Assembly (NCBI GenBank): GCA_963699805.1 | Contig: CAVOVH010000013.1 | Coordinates: forward strand, 171,429 to 235,428 | Length of the DNA: 64,000 nucleotides | Source of the DNA: JAGTVG01 sp963699805 | Lineage (GTDB): Bacteria > Bacteroidota > Bacteroidia > Cytophagales > Cyclobacteriaceae | Direction of reading: 5' to 3' | Shown here: piece after piece, positions 57,457-64,000 of the stretch | Layout: each line of letters begins with the position of its first letter | Position numbering within the stretch: the stretch's first letter is position 1 | Translations under genes and position numbers: made by a program | Notes under the pieces: model-generated | What the model was told of the DNA's origin: nothing | The model's input: the letters and a program-made list of their open reading frames with translations, nothing else | The model's database searches: none

Positions 57457-59820
57457 ATGAAACACTTATTTGCCTATTTTGCTATGAGTGTCATTGTGTT
57501 TTCATGTTCGCAGGAACCTGGGACCAAAGATACTTCAACACTCACCACGGCTGCTGGTGAGCCAGACCGGACTATTCTTCCCATACGGGAACCTGCCCGG
57601 CCGATCTATTCCGAATTGGATGTCCGCAATGCGACTCCACCGCAAAGGTTTGAAGTCAAAGCTCCTAAAGGAGCGCCAAATGTGGTCATCGTTCTGATCG
57701 ATGACATGGGTTTTGGTGTTCCCGATTCTTTTGGAGGCCCGATTCCAATGCCGACACTGGATAAGCTGGCAAAAAACGGGCTCAGGTATAACCGGTTTCA
57801 TACGACCGCACTCTGTGCACCTACCCGCATGGCATTGCTTACGGGTTACAATCATCACTCGAATAATATGGGGGTTATTACTGAATTGGCTTCCACATTC
57901 CCAGGTTATACGGCTGTACGTCCACAAACCATAACCCCCATGGCTGAGGTGCTCCGACAAAATGGATATAACACCGCCCAGTTTGGGAAATGCCACGAAG
58001 TGCCACCGTGGGAGATCTCAAATTCAGGACCCCAGGACCGTTGGCCGACACGATCCGGGTTTGAAAAATTCTACGGTTTCCTGGGTGGGGAAACCAATCA
58101 GTGGGCACCCCTGATTTACGATGGTGTAACCATGGTAGAAACACCGGATGATCCGGATTACCATTTCACCACAGACATGACCAACCAGGCCATTTCCTGG
58201 GTTCGATTACAACAGGCACTGACTCCTGATAAGCCATTTTTTATCTATTATGCACCGGGAGCTACCCATGCTCCCCATCATGTTCCCAAGGAATGGATTG
58301 AAAAATATAAAGGAAAGTTTGATCAGGGATGGGATAAACTCAGGGAAGAAACGATTGCCCGTCAAAAAAGACTGGGCATCATTCCGGAAAATACCCAATT
58401 GGCTCCTAAACCGAAGGATATCAAGGACTGGGAATCCTTATCCGCCGATGAAAAGAAATTATTTGCCCGGCAGATGGAAGTGTATGCCGGGTTTGCTGCG
58501 CATACTGATCACGAAATCGGGCGGCTTGTTTCTACTATTGAAGAGCTGGGCGTGTTGGATAATACCATGATCATTTACATTGCTGGTGATAACGGCTCCA
58601 GTGCGGAAGGTCAGATGAATGGCATGTACAGTGAGATGACATATTTTAATCAGGTACCTGAAACTGTCCCCGAAATGTTGAAACACTATGATGAGTGGGG
58701 TTCGGAAAGCACTTATCCCCATTTTTCAGCAGGCTGGGCTGTCGCGCTGGATGCACCCTTCACCTGGACGAAACAGGTGGCCTCTGATTTTGGAGGCACC
58801 CGTAATCCCATGGTGATCCACTGGCCTGCCGGGATTAAGGCAAAAGGAGAAATACGTTCCCAGTTTGGCCATGTAATTGACATTGCTCCTACGATTTATG
58901 AAGTCTCCGGAATACCCGCTCCCAGGATAGTGAATAATATTGAACAGGATCCGATCGAAGGAACCAGCATGGCTTATACTTTTAACGATGCCGGTGCTGC
59001 CGAGCAACATACGGTACAATATTTTGAAATGTTTGGCAACCGTGGAATTTACCAGGATGGTTGGCTGGCAAGAACGATTCACAAAGCTCCCTGGATGGCA
59101 GAACCCTATCATACATTGCAGGAAGACCAGTGGGCGTTGTACAATACGCGGGAGGATTTCAGCCTTTCCACTGACGTGGCTTCGCAAAATACGGACAGGT
59201 TGAAAGCTTTGCAGGACCTGTTCATGCAGGAAGCTGAAAAATATCATGTATTGCCGATTGATGACCGCACATTCGAACGGATGAGTGCCAAAGCCATGGG
59301 CCGGCCAATGATAATGGAGGGAAGAAATACAATGACGCTGGGGGAGGGTATGAAAGGCCTCGGAACAGATATCTTTATCGACCTGCGTAATACCGCTTAC
59401 ACGATGACCGCCGATGTGGAAGTGGGTACGGGTGGAAATGGGGTGATCGTGTGCCAGGGTGGAAGGTTTGGCGGATTATCTCTCTACATGAAGGAAGGCA
59501 GGCCTGCCTTCAGCTATAATTTCCTCGGACTGGAATCCACTCACATCATGTCCTCCCAGGCTTTGAAGCCGGGAAAATACACCATCGTGTATGACTTCAA
59601 ATATGATGGAGGTGGACCCGGTAAAGGGGGCACCGGAACGATCATGGTTAATGGCAGCAAGATGGCTGAAGGCCGTATCGCTAGAACCCAACCAGGCATT
59701 TTCTCTGTAGATGATCTGGCCGACGTTGGAGTTGATGACGGCACCTGGGTGGCGGATTATGGCACATCCTCAAAATTCAATGGCAGGATCAATAAAGTAA
59801 CCATCGAACAGAAAGAATAG
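57457..59820 (+). CDS. Arylsulfatase-type lipoprotein with C-terminal beta-sandwich
   Basis: A 787-residue sulfatase. The N-terminus is a lipoprotein signal (VIVFSC, Cys17). The formylglycine motif is CAPTR with Cys120 (the third position Thr instead of the usual Ser, an allowed variant), preceded by metal-ligand residues in VLIDDMGFG. GKCHEVPPWE replaces the common GKWHLG, and IYIAGDNGSSAEG is intact. Residues about 630-785 form a LamG-like sandwich (YTIVYDFKYDGGG, KFNGRINKVTIE). It belongs to the arylsulfatase branch that includes very broad enzymes, so the substrate (polysaccharide or small sulfate ester) is open. It depends on a maturase not seen here. Single gene, with a GTTAAT-type motif upstream. 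Confidence 0.9.
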   Translation: MKHLFAYFAMSVIVFSCSQEPGTKDTSTLTTAAGEPDRTILPIREPARPIYSELDVRNATPPQRFEVKAPKGAPNVVIVLIDDMGFGVPDSFGGPIPMPTLDKLAKNGLRYNRFHTTALCAPTRMALLTGYNHHSNNMGVITELASTFPGYTAVRPQTITPMAEVLRQNGYNTAQFGKCHEVPPWEISNSGPQDRWPTRSGFEKFYGFLGGETNQWAPLIYDGVTMVETPDDPDYHFTTDMTNQAISWVRLQQALTPDKPFFIYYAPGATHAPHHVPKEWIEKYKGKFDQGWDKLREETIARQKRLGIIPENTQLAPKPKDIKDWESLSADEKKLFARQMEVYAGFAAHTDHEIGRLVSTIEELGVLDNTMIIYIAGDNGSSAEGQMNGMYSEMTYFNQVPETVPEMLKHYDEWGSESTYPHFSAGWAVALDAPFTWTKQVASDFGGTRNPMVIHWPAGIKAKGEIRSQFGHVIDIAPTIYEVSGIPAPRIVNNIEQDPIEGTSMAYTFNDAGAAEQHTVQYFEMFGNRGIYQDGWLARTIHKAPWMAEPYHTLQEDQWALYNTREDFSLSTDVASQNTDRLKALQDLFMQEAEKYHVLPIDDRTFERMSAKAMGRPMIMEGRNTMTLGEGMKGLGTDIFIDLRNTAYTMTADVEVGTGGNGVIVCQGGRFGGLSLYMKEGRPAFSYNFLGLESTHIMSSQALKPGKYTIVYDFKYDGGGPGKGGTGTIMVNGSKMAEGRIARTQPGIFSVDDLADVGVDDGTWVADYGTSSKFNGRINKVTIEQKE

Positions 59821-59991
59821 ATTACTGGAGGCCTCAAATGATTAGAGATAAATGTAGCAATTCATGGAAATATGTATTGAATTTTTCTTGACTATGAATT
59901 TCTTTATCTTACAAACAGTTTTTTAACATAGGAATAATCGACGTCGGTCGAACCGGGACTTGGCATTAAATTTTAATCTAAAAAAAGGAAT

Positions 59992-60716
59992 ATGAGAATA
60001 AACCATAAATTGCTTGTCGTGTCGCTCTGTCTGTTGTTTTCTTCAACAGTCCGGGCACAGGTACTGATCTCTCTTATATTCGGTGAAACGCTTGAACTAC
60101 CGACCAAGTGGAATTCGGATTGATCGGCGGTTACAACCGGTCCTATATGTATGATATTGGCGAATCAGAAGGATTGAATAATTTTAACCTGGGGTTTTAT
60201 TTTCATATTCTCCTGAAAAACAATTCCTACCTGAGTACCGGGGTATTGGTAAAATCAAATGTCGGTGCCACGGGTATGCCTACCTATGCACTGGGGGACG
60301 CGGATTTTGACTCATTGTATCACGATGGAACCCTGACGAAAAAGATCGGCTATTTTTACGTACCCATTCTTTTTCACCAGCGGTTTAGCAACCGGTGGTA
60401 CCTGGAAGGTGGATTTCAACTGGGATTGCGGAGCAAGGCGAAGGATATTTTTGAAGTGGAGGCCCTGGATGGGGATCTGAGCTATACCCGCAACGTTAAG
60501 AATGAATACAAACATCTCGACGCAGGTCTGGCAGGCGGCATTGGATATAAATTCAAAAAACAGATCAAAAGCCTGGCGGTTGGGATCAACTACTATTACG
60601 GACTGATGAATGTAAGCGAGGTGCCGGATATGAAGATCCGGAATTCATCCATTTACTTTTATGTAAAAGTTCCCATCGGAGCCGGTGGAAAAAAAGAAGA
60701 AGAAACAGCCAACTGA
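59992..60716 (+). CDS. Outer-membrane beta-barrel protein, one frameshift near the N-terminus
   Basis: An exported barrel protein of about 240 residues. The ATG at 59992 gives a signal peptide (LLVVSLCLLFSSTVRAQ), but this frame stops after about 43 codons at 60121. The body (VEFGLIGGYNRSYMYDIG onward) is in another frame that opens upstream of 60108, so one base change near 60095-60105 joins them. The body shows barrel strands (FNLGFYFHILLKNNSYLSTG, YVPILFHQRFSNRWYLEGG) and ends in a terminal strand followed by a charged tail (GGKKEEETAN). Porin-like or adhesin roles cannot be told apart. A hairpin follows the stop. Confidence 0.72.
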
Positions 60717-60717
60717 T

Positions 60718-60747
60718 CTCATGCCATGACTCAAGTCATGGCATGAG
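60718..60747. terminator. Perfect 13-bp hairpin after the barrel gene
   Basis: CTCATGCCATGAC and its exact complement enclose a TCAA tetraloop, two bases after the stop codon. No T-run follows, so it may protect the 3' end of the transcript or be a palindromic repeat rather than an intrinsic terminator. Confidence 0.5.
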
Positions 60748-60813
60748 TACTCCCATGGATCAGGATTAATTAAAATACATAACTTAAAAAGATTTTTAAC
60801 TATCAGAAACAAA

Positions 60814-61311
60814 ATGAAAAAAACAGCTCTTATGCTTCTGGTTATTCCTCTTTTTTGGGCTTGCTCAAGCACTGGGAATAATGCGGAAAAAAACCTGCAA
60901 CTGATCGAAAAGTATGTGCAGGCAGTGGAAAACATGGATTATGATGCCATGAATTTGTATCTCGATGATAATTATACCGGGATGGGGCCTTCCTACGGTG
61001 ACTCCGTCCGGAAGGATCAGGCCATTGCCAACTGGAAGGATAATGTGGAAAACCTGTATGAACGGATCCACTATAACCGGTCCAGGAATATTGCCGTCAC
61101 CATTGATAGCGGTGATAACCAGGGCGACTGGGTATCGAACTGGGCTGAGCTTGAGATTACTTACAAAGATGATAAGGGCAAAGTAACGATCTGGGCAAAT
61201 TCCATTTATCAGATTGAAAACGGTAAGATTGTAAAAAGTTTCACCTTCTACAATGAAGCGGATGCCCTCCGGCAACTCGGCTATGTATTTATTAACCCGA
61301 ATGATTTATAA
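60814..61311 (+). CDS. SnoaL/NTF2-like domain lipoprotein
   Basis: A 165-residue lipoprotein (lipobox LFWAC, Cys17). The mature part follows the NTF2-like pattern: an N-terminal helix (NLQLIEKYVQAVENMDYDAM), a strand with LDDNYTGMGPS, a middle helix (IANWKDNVENLYERI), and long C-terminal strands (VTIWANSIYQIENGKIVKSF). The fold often forms a small binding pocket or a dimer; no catalytic residue can be assigned. It lies five bases before the glycine-zipper gene, so they are probably co-expressed as small envelope proteins. Confidence 0.78.
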   Translation: MKKTALMLLVIPLFWACSSTGNNAEKNLQLIEKYVQAVENMDYDAMNLYLDDNYTGMGPSYGDSVRKDQAIANWKDNVENLYERIHYNRSRNIAVTIDSGDNQGDWVSNWAELEITYKDDKGKVTIWANSIYQIENGKIVKSFTFYNEADALRQLGYVFINPNDL

Positions 61312-61316
61312 TCATA

Positions 61317-61844
61317 ATGATTAAAATGATGAAAAAACTAATATCAATTGCATTCATCCTGTATCTATTAATAGGCTATGCCCTCGCACAAACTCCGGCG
61401 CAGCCTCCGGCAAATACTTCTATTGCAAGCGGACTGGGTCTTTATGTATTTCCCGGTAATCAGCAGGACCAGCAAACCCAGGAAGCGGATGAAATAGCGT
61501 GTTATAACTGGGCCAAACAGCAATCGGGAGTGGATCCCATCAATCCTCCGCAGGTACAAGCTGCACAGGTTGATACGTCCCCGGATGGATCAGCTGTGGT
61601 CGGCGCTGCCAAAGGGGCTGCCGCAGGTGCAGCAATAGGTGCCATTGCCGGTGATGCCGGTAAGGGAGCTGCGATAGGAGCGGTGGTGGGTGGTCTGGGA
61701 GGAAGGCGCGCAAGGATTTCAGGTGATATGGCCGAACAACAGCAGAATGAACAGGCTGCAGCCGCCCAGGAACAACAACTGATGGATAATTTCAAAAAAG
61801 CTTTTACCGCCTGTATGGAAGGCAAAGGCTATACGGTGAAATAA
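61317..61844 (+). CDS. Glycine-zipper envelope protein
   Basis: A 175-residue exported protein (signal peptide ending YALAQ; ATG at 61317, with an alternative at 61329). Residues about 95-135 form a glycine-zipper helix pair rich in Gly and Ala (GAAAGAAIGAIAGDAG, GAAIGAVVGGLGG). A Gln-rich region follows (AEQQQNEQAAAAQEQQ), then a short C-terminal segment with one Cys (FTACMEGKGYTVK). Glycine-zipper proteins pack in membranes and some form pores or stabilise the envelope. It is co-directional with and adjacent to the SnoaL-like lipoprotein. Exact role unknown. Confidence 0.75.
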   Translation: MIKMMKKLISIAFILYLLIGYALAQTPAQPPANTSIASGLGLYVFPGNQQDQQTQEADEIACYNWAKQQSGVDPINPPQVQAAQVDTSPDGSAVVGAAKGAAAGAAIGAIAGDAGKGAAIGAVVGGLGGRRARISGDMAEQQQNEQAAAAQEQQLMDNFKKAFTACMEGKGYTVK

Positions 61845-61861
61845 CTTACTATACTCATGTA

Positions 61862-61990
61862 GTTGTCTCAAAAGTGTCGAAAATGTCATTCCGATCCCGT
61901 ACTGGCGGAAGTGGAATCTGACAACGTAGGATACTTAAAAAAACATGCATTATTAGTTCTCTCTATCTAAGTCGAGAAGACACTTTTTAC
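61862..61990 (+). repeat. Interspersed intergenic repeat, left copy
   Basis: The block GTCTCAAAAGTGTCGAAAAT, followed by GTCATTCCGATCC and, further on, TTAGTTCTCTC, has a related block of the same order at 63148-63269. The two copies flank the AI-2E gene in the same orientation and have diverged by substitutions and small gaps. Confidence 0.55.
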
Positions 61991-62048
61991 ACCTCACGGA
62001 GAAAAACAATTATTTATAGATTTTGTCAAATGGCTTTAATTTAAAATA

Positions 62049-63095
62049 ATGAATAATAAGGTTTCAAATAATTCAGTTTATGACGTCACGATCAGGCTTT
62101 TTATCCTCTTATTGATTGTTGCCTGGTGCCTGATGATTATGTATCCTTTCGTTAATATAATCATGTGGAGCCTGATCCTTGCGTTGGCCTTGTATCCACT
62201 CCACAAATACCTTGTCGAAAAGCTGGGAGACAAGCCTAAACTGGCCTCCTTTATCATTGTTTTTACCATACTTGTCATCATTATCCTTCCAACTGGCTTG
62301 CTGATCGGGTCCCTTTTGGACGAAGTGAAGGCACTCAAGGCAAGTTATTCACAGGGCACTTTAACCATTCCAGCCCCTACAGAAAAGGTAAAAGATTGGC
62401 CCATGGTAGGAGAGAAATTGTATGATACCTGGAATAGCGCTTCCAGCAATCTGGAGCAGACGATCGTAAAGTACAAGGACCAGCTATTGGGTATAGGCAA
62501 GAAAATTGCGTCCGGAATAATAAGCGCTGCAGGAGGAATCATTCAGATCATTGCTGCGCTTATTATAGCAGGGATACTGTTGTTTATAGGAGGAGCGGGT
62601 GAGGAAATTCGGAAATTTTTCCGAAAACTGGCGGGTGATAGAGGGGATGAATTTGCTGACATAGCCCTTAAAACAGTCAGCAACGTGGTGAAAGGGATCC
62701 TTGGCGTAGCCCTGATACTGGCCTTATTGCATGGTATCGTTTTAATGTTAGCAGGCGTCCCTTACGCAGGAATATGGACCCTTTTAATATTTGTTTTAGC
62801 AGTCCTCCAGATCCCCCTGTTCATCATAACGGTACCCATTATCATTTATGTGTTTGCACATAATGAGATCACGACGGCGATCATCTGGACGGTAATTCTT
62901 TTATTGATTGGATTTTCTGACAACATCCTGCGACCCATTTTACTGGGCAAGGGTGCTCCGGTACCCATGGTGGTGATATTCATTGGTGTGATCGGTGGAT
63001 TTATTTTCTCAGGCTTCATCGGACTCTTTACCGGTGCGATCGTATTGTCGCTGGGTTATAAACTATTCATAGGATGGATCCACTCCACCGATTAG
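62049..63095 (+). CDS. AI-2E family membrane transporter, second copy
   Basis: A 348-residue inner-membrane protein of the AI-2 exporter superfamily. It has two N-terminal helices (LFILLLIVAWCLMIMYPF, IIMWSLILALALYPLHKYL), a periplasmic helical stretch (about residues 95-155), and a C-terminal bundle with the family features (GVPYAGIWTLLIFVLAVLQI, then DNILRPILLGKGAPVPMVV). It is only distantly similar to the one at 26846, so the two probably carry different cargo. It is flanked by direct copies of an intergenic repeat, which raises the question of past mobility or simple repeat-rich spacers. The substrate is unknown. Confidence 0.87.
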   Translation: MNNKVSNNSVYDVTIRLFILLLIVAWCLMIMYPFVNIIMWSLILALALYPLHKYLVEKLGDKPKLASFIIVFTILVIIILPTGLLIGSLLDEVKALKASYSQGTLTIPAPTEKVKDWPMVGEKLYDTWNSASSNLEQTIVKYKDQLLGIGKKIASGIISAAGGIIQIIAALIIAGILLFIGGAGEEIRKFFRKLAGDRGDEFADIALKTVSNVVKGILGVALILALLHGIVLMLAGVPYAGIWTLLIFVLAVLQIPLFIITVPIIIYVFAHNEITTAIIWTVILLLIGFSDNILRPILLGKGAPVPMVVIFIGVIGGFIFSGFIGLFTGAIVLSLGYKLFIGWIHSTD

Positions 63096-63147
63096 CCTGA
63101 GAAAAAGGATTTTTCAAATAAGTCTTTTCATGTCTGTGATATTCATT

Positions 63148-63269
63148 GGGCTATCTCATAAGTGTCTATTATGTCATTTCGATCCTGTCACGTTGGGTTA
63201 GAATTCTGTATACTTTTGATTATCAATAAAATAATTATTTTCAGTTCTCTCCCCCAAGTACCAATGACA
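63148..63269 (+). repeat. Interspersed intergenic repeat, right copy
   Basis: CTATCTCATAAGTGTCTATT, GTCATTTCGATCC and CAGTTCTCTC occur in the same order and similar spacing as in the block at 61862. Confidence 0.55.
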
Positions 63270-63375
63270 AGTTTATGTAAGTCTGTAAAGATCAATTAAT
63301 TAATAATGTGTTATACCTGTCAATCATGGAAAAAACCTTTAACATGATTGGTATCATAGTTCCGCAGGAGTCGTC

Positions 63376-63413
63376 ATCCCTGAAGTCCGACCGCAGTAAG
63401 GACTATCAGGGAT
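63376..63413. repeat. Inverted repeat ATCCCTGAAGTCC ... GGACTATCAGGGAT
   Basis: The arms are complementary except for one extra base and enclose 11 bases. No gene ends here (the AI-2E stop is 281 bases upstream), so a repeat unit is more likely than a terminator. Confidence 0.6.
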
Positions 63414-63582
63414 CTGTTCGATCAGAATGGTAGTCCTGGCATAATATCTTTTGCGTAATGATAGGTAGACCTGCCGGTCTTTGCGATCGGCTAAGTCCGC
63501 AGGCAGACATGACGATTGTCAGTTTGCCTTTTCTCCATTCTTTCCCGGGTTAAACATAGCCTTAATATAACCCGATTTAAAA

Positions 63583-63610
63583 ACATAGGATGACGAACAT
63601 AGGATGACGA
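63583..63610 (+). repeat. Perfect 14-bp tandem duplication (ACATAGGATGACGA twice)
   Basis: Two exact adjacent copies. It looks like a recent slippage event inside the repeat-rich spacer. Confidence 0.8.
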
Positions 63611-63715
63611 AAGACACCCGATAGCGGGTTCAGGTTAAGACCCTTGCTGCCAGGAATAATGACAAAAGAGTTTACATTTGAGCATTTTTTTGATCCTATT
63701 TATGAATCATTTAAT

Positions 63716-63723
63716 TAAATTTG
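63716..63723 (+). promoter_or_regulatory. -7 promoter element TAAATTTG of the second DNA-binding/TPR gene
   Basis: An exact TAnnTTTG match 30 bases before the ATG, with a TTTG 23 bases upstream as a possible -33 element. The same octamer precedes the paralog at 36762. Confidence 0.6.
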
Positions 63724-63726
63724 AAT

Positions 63727-63742
63727 GTTAATTAATAGTTAA
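63727..63742 (+). promoter_or_regulatory. GTTAAT-type 16-bp motif, copy 4
   Basis: GTTAATTAATAGTTAA lies three bases after the -7 element and 11 bases before the start codon of the second DNA-binding/TPR gene, nearly the same place as in the paralog. Confidence 0.55.
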
Positions 63743-63753
63743 AAAAGTACCTG

Positions 63754-64000
63754 ATGTCATTGGAACTCCCGTTAGAGGCCACAGTTATAAACAAACAGGT
63801 AGAACGTATCATATCTTCCCCGGGATTCAAAAATTCATTCGTGATATCGGAATTCCTGAAGTTCATCGTTGCAGAAACGCTCGCGGATCGGCAGGAATCA
63901 TTAAAGGAATATGTGATTGCCACCCAGGTATTGAAGAAAAAAACGGACTTTAATCCACAACTGGATGCCATCGTCCGGATCCATGCAAGAAGACTGAGGA
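63754..64000 (+). CDS. Predicted DNA-binding/TPR regulator, second copy, cut by window edge
   Basis: The first 82 codons of a paralog of the gene at 36762. The N-terminal domain is nearly superimposable: NKQVERIISSPGFKNS against KKQVSRIISSKKFKNS, LKEYVIATQVLKKKTDFNP against LKEYVIATHVLKKKTDFNP, and IVRIHARRLR in both. The start is the ATG at 63754 (MSLELPL). The FlgO-like and TPR parts would lie beyond the window. The shared promoter and GTTAAT-type leader suggest a duplicated unit including its regulation. Role as in the first copy: a predicted transcription regulator with unknown targets. Confidence 0.8.
   Translation, partial: MSLELPLEATVINKQVERIISSPGFKNSFVISEFLKFIVAETLADRQESLKEYVIATQVLKKKTDFNPQLDAIVRIHARRLR

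Larger units (their letters stand above)
63096..63753. other. Repeat-rich intergenic region
   Basis: About 660 bases with no gene. It holds the right copy of the intergenic repeat, an inverted repeat, a 14-bp tandem duplication, a -7 element and copy 4 of the GTTAAT-type motif, listed separately. Confidence 0.55.

Noticed and set aside
61862..63269. AI-2E gene as cargo of an insertion sequence
   Set aside because: No transposase and no terminal inverted repeats; the flanking blocks are direct, diverged repeats.

Overview
This window is a chromosomal segment of a member of the Bacteroidota, probably an environmental (marine or soil type) polysaccharide degrader. The reasons are the Lys-rich, Gln-ended signal peptides (MKK...AQ), the near absence of Shine-Dalgarno sequences, TAnnTTTG-type promoter elements, and families common in this phylum (DUF4838, DUF5060, DUF4136, sulfatases, discoidin-bearing glycoside hydrolases). 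No rRNA, tRNA, insertion sequence, phage gene or CRISPR array was found.

Layout. (1) Positions 1-31.2 kb hold a loose, mostly monocistronic set of secreted carbohydrate-active proteins on both strands: a GH9-type enzyme cut by the window edge, a C-x-C-x2-C TIM-barrel protein, a very large discoidin-GH2 lipoprotein, a GH26 mannanase, a TolB-like propeller, a parallel beta-helix protein, a DUF4838 protein, an agarase-like GH-A enzyme, a DUF5060 protein, a GHL10-like lipoprotein and a sulfatase with a small outer-membrane partner. Housekeeping genes lie between them (pirin, FKBP isomerase, CPA2 cation/proton antiporter, an OxyR-type regulator with both redox cysteines, AI-2E exporter). No SusC/SusD pair lies in the window, so this is not a canonical PUL. 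(2) 31.4-34.5 kb holds an IorA/IorB-type molybdenum hydroxylase whose Tat leader is out of frame with its body. (3) 34.7-40.4 kb holds a DUF4956 protein, a ZIP transporter, a DNA-binding/TPR regulator and a DUF4136 - beta-barrel - small secreted protein operon. (4) 40.7-47.1 kb holds 6-phosphogluconolactonase - GH63 - GH13 - glucose dehydrogenase. (5) 47.1-52.8 kb holds a three-gene redox operon: a molybdopterin oxidoreductase, a four-cluster ferredoxin and a NuoF-like/GltD-like fusion flavoprotein. (6) 53-57.1 kb holds an aquaporin, an outer-membrane channel, a SulP permease and a small membrane protein. (7) 57.4-64 kb holds a second sulfatase, small envelope proteins, a second AI-2E exporter and the start of a second copy of the DNA-binding/TPR regulator.

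The two halves differ. Positions 1-33 kb contain no broken gene, whereas 33.8-60.1 kb contains nine genes with disrupted frames. The worst are GH63, GH13 and SulP, each with many single-base indels but with the protein sequence, including catalytic residues, preserved between indels. This is either local consensus error or very recent decay.

The most interesting observations are these: the Mo / ferredoxin / degenerate NuoF-GltD redox operon next to a sugar-oxidation cluster; a 16-bp motif (consensus GTTAATTAACCGTTAA) found four times in intergenic regions, twice just downstream of matching TAAATTTG elements in front of the two paralogous regulators; a stand-alone IF2_N-domain protein; a period-7 repeat array that starts in the GH13 stop codon; and a shared C-x-C-x2-C motif in three otherwise different TIM-barrel proteins.
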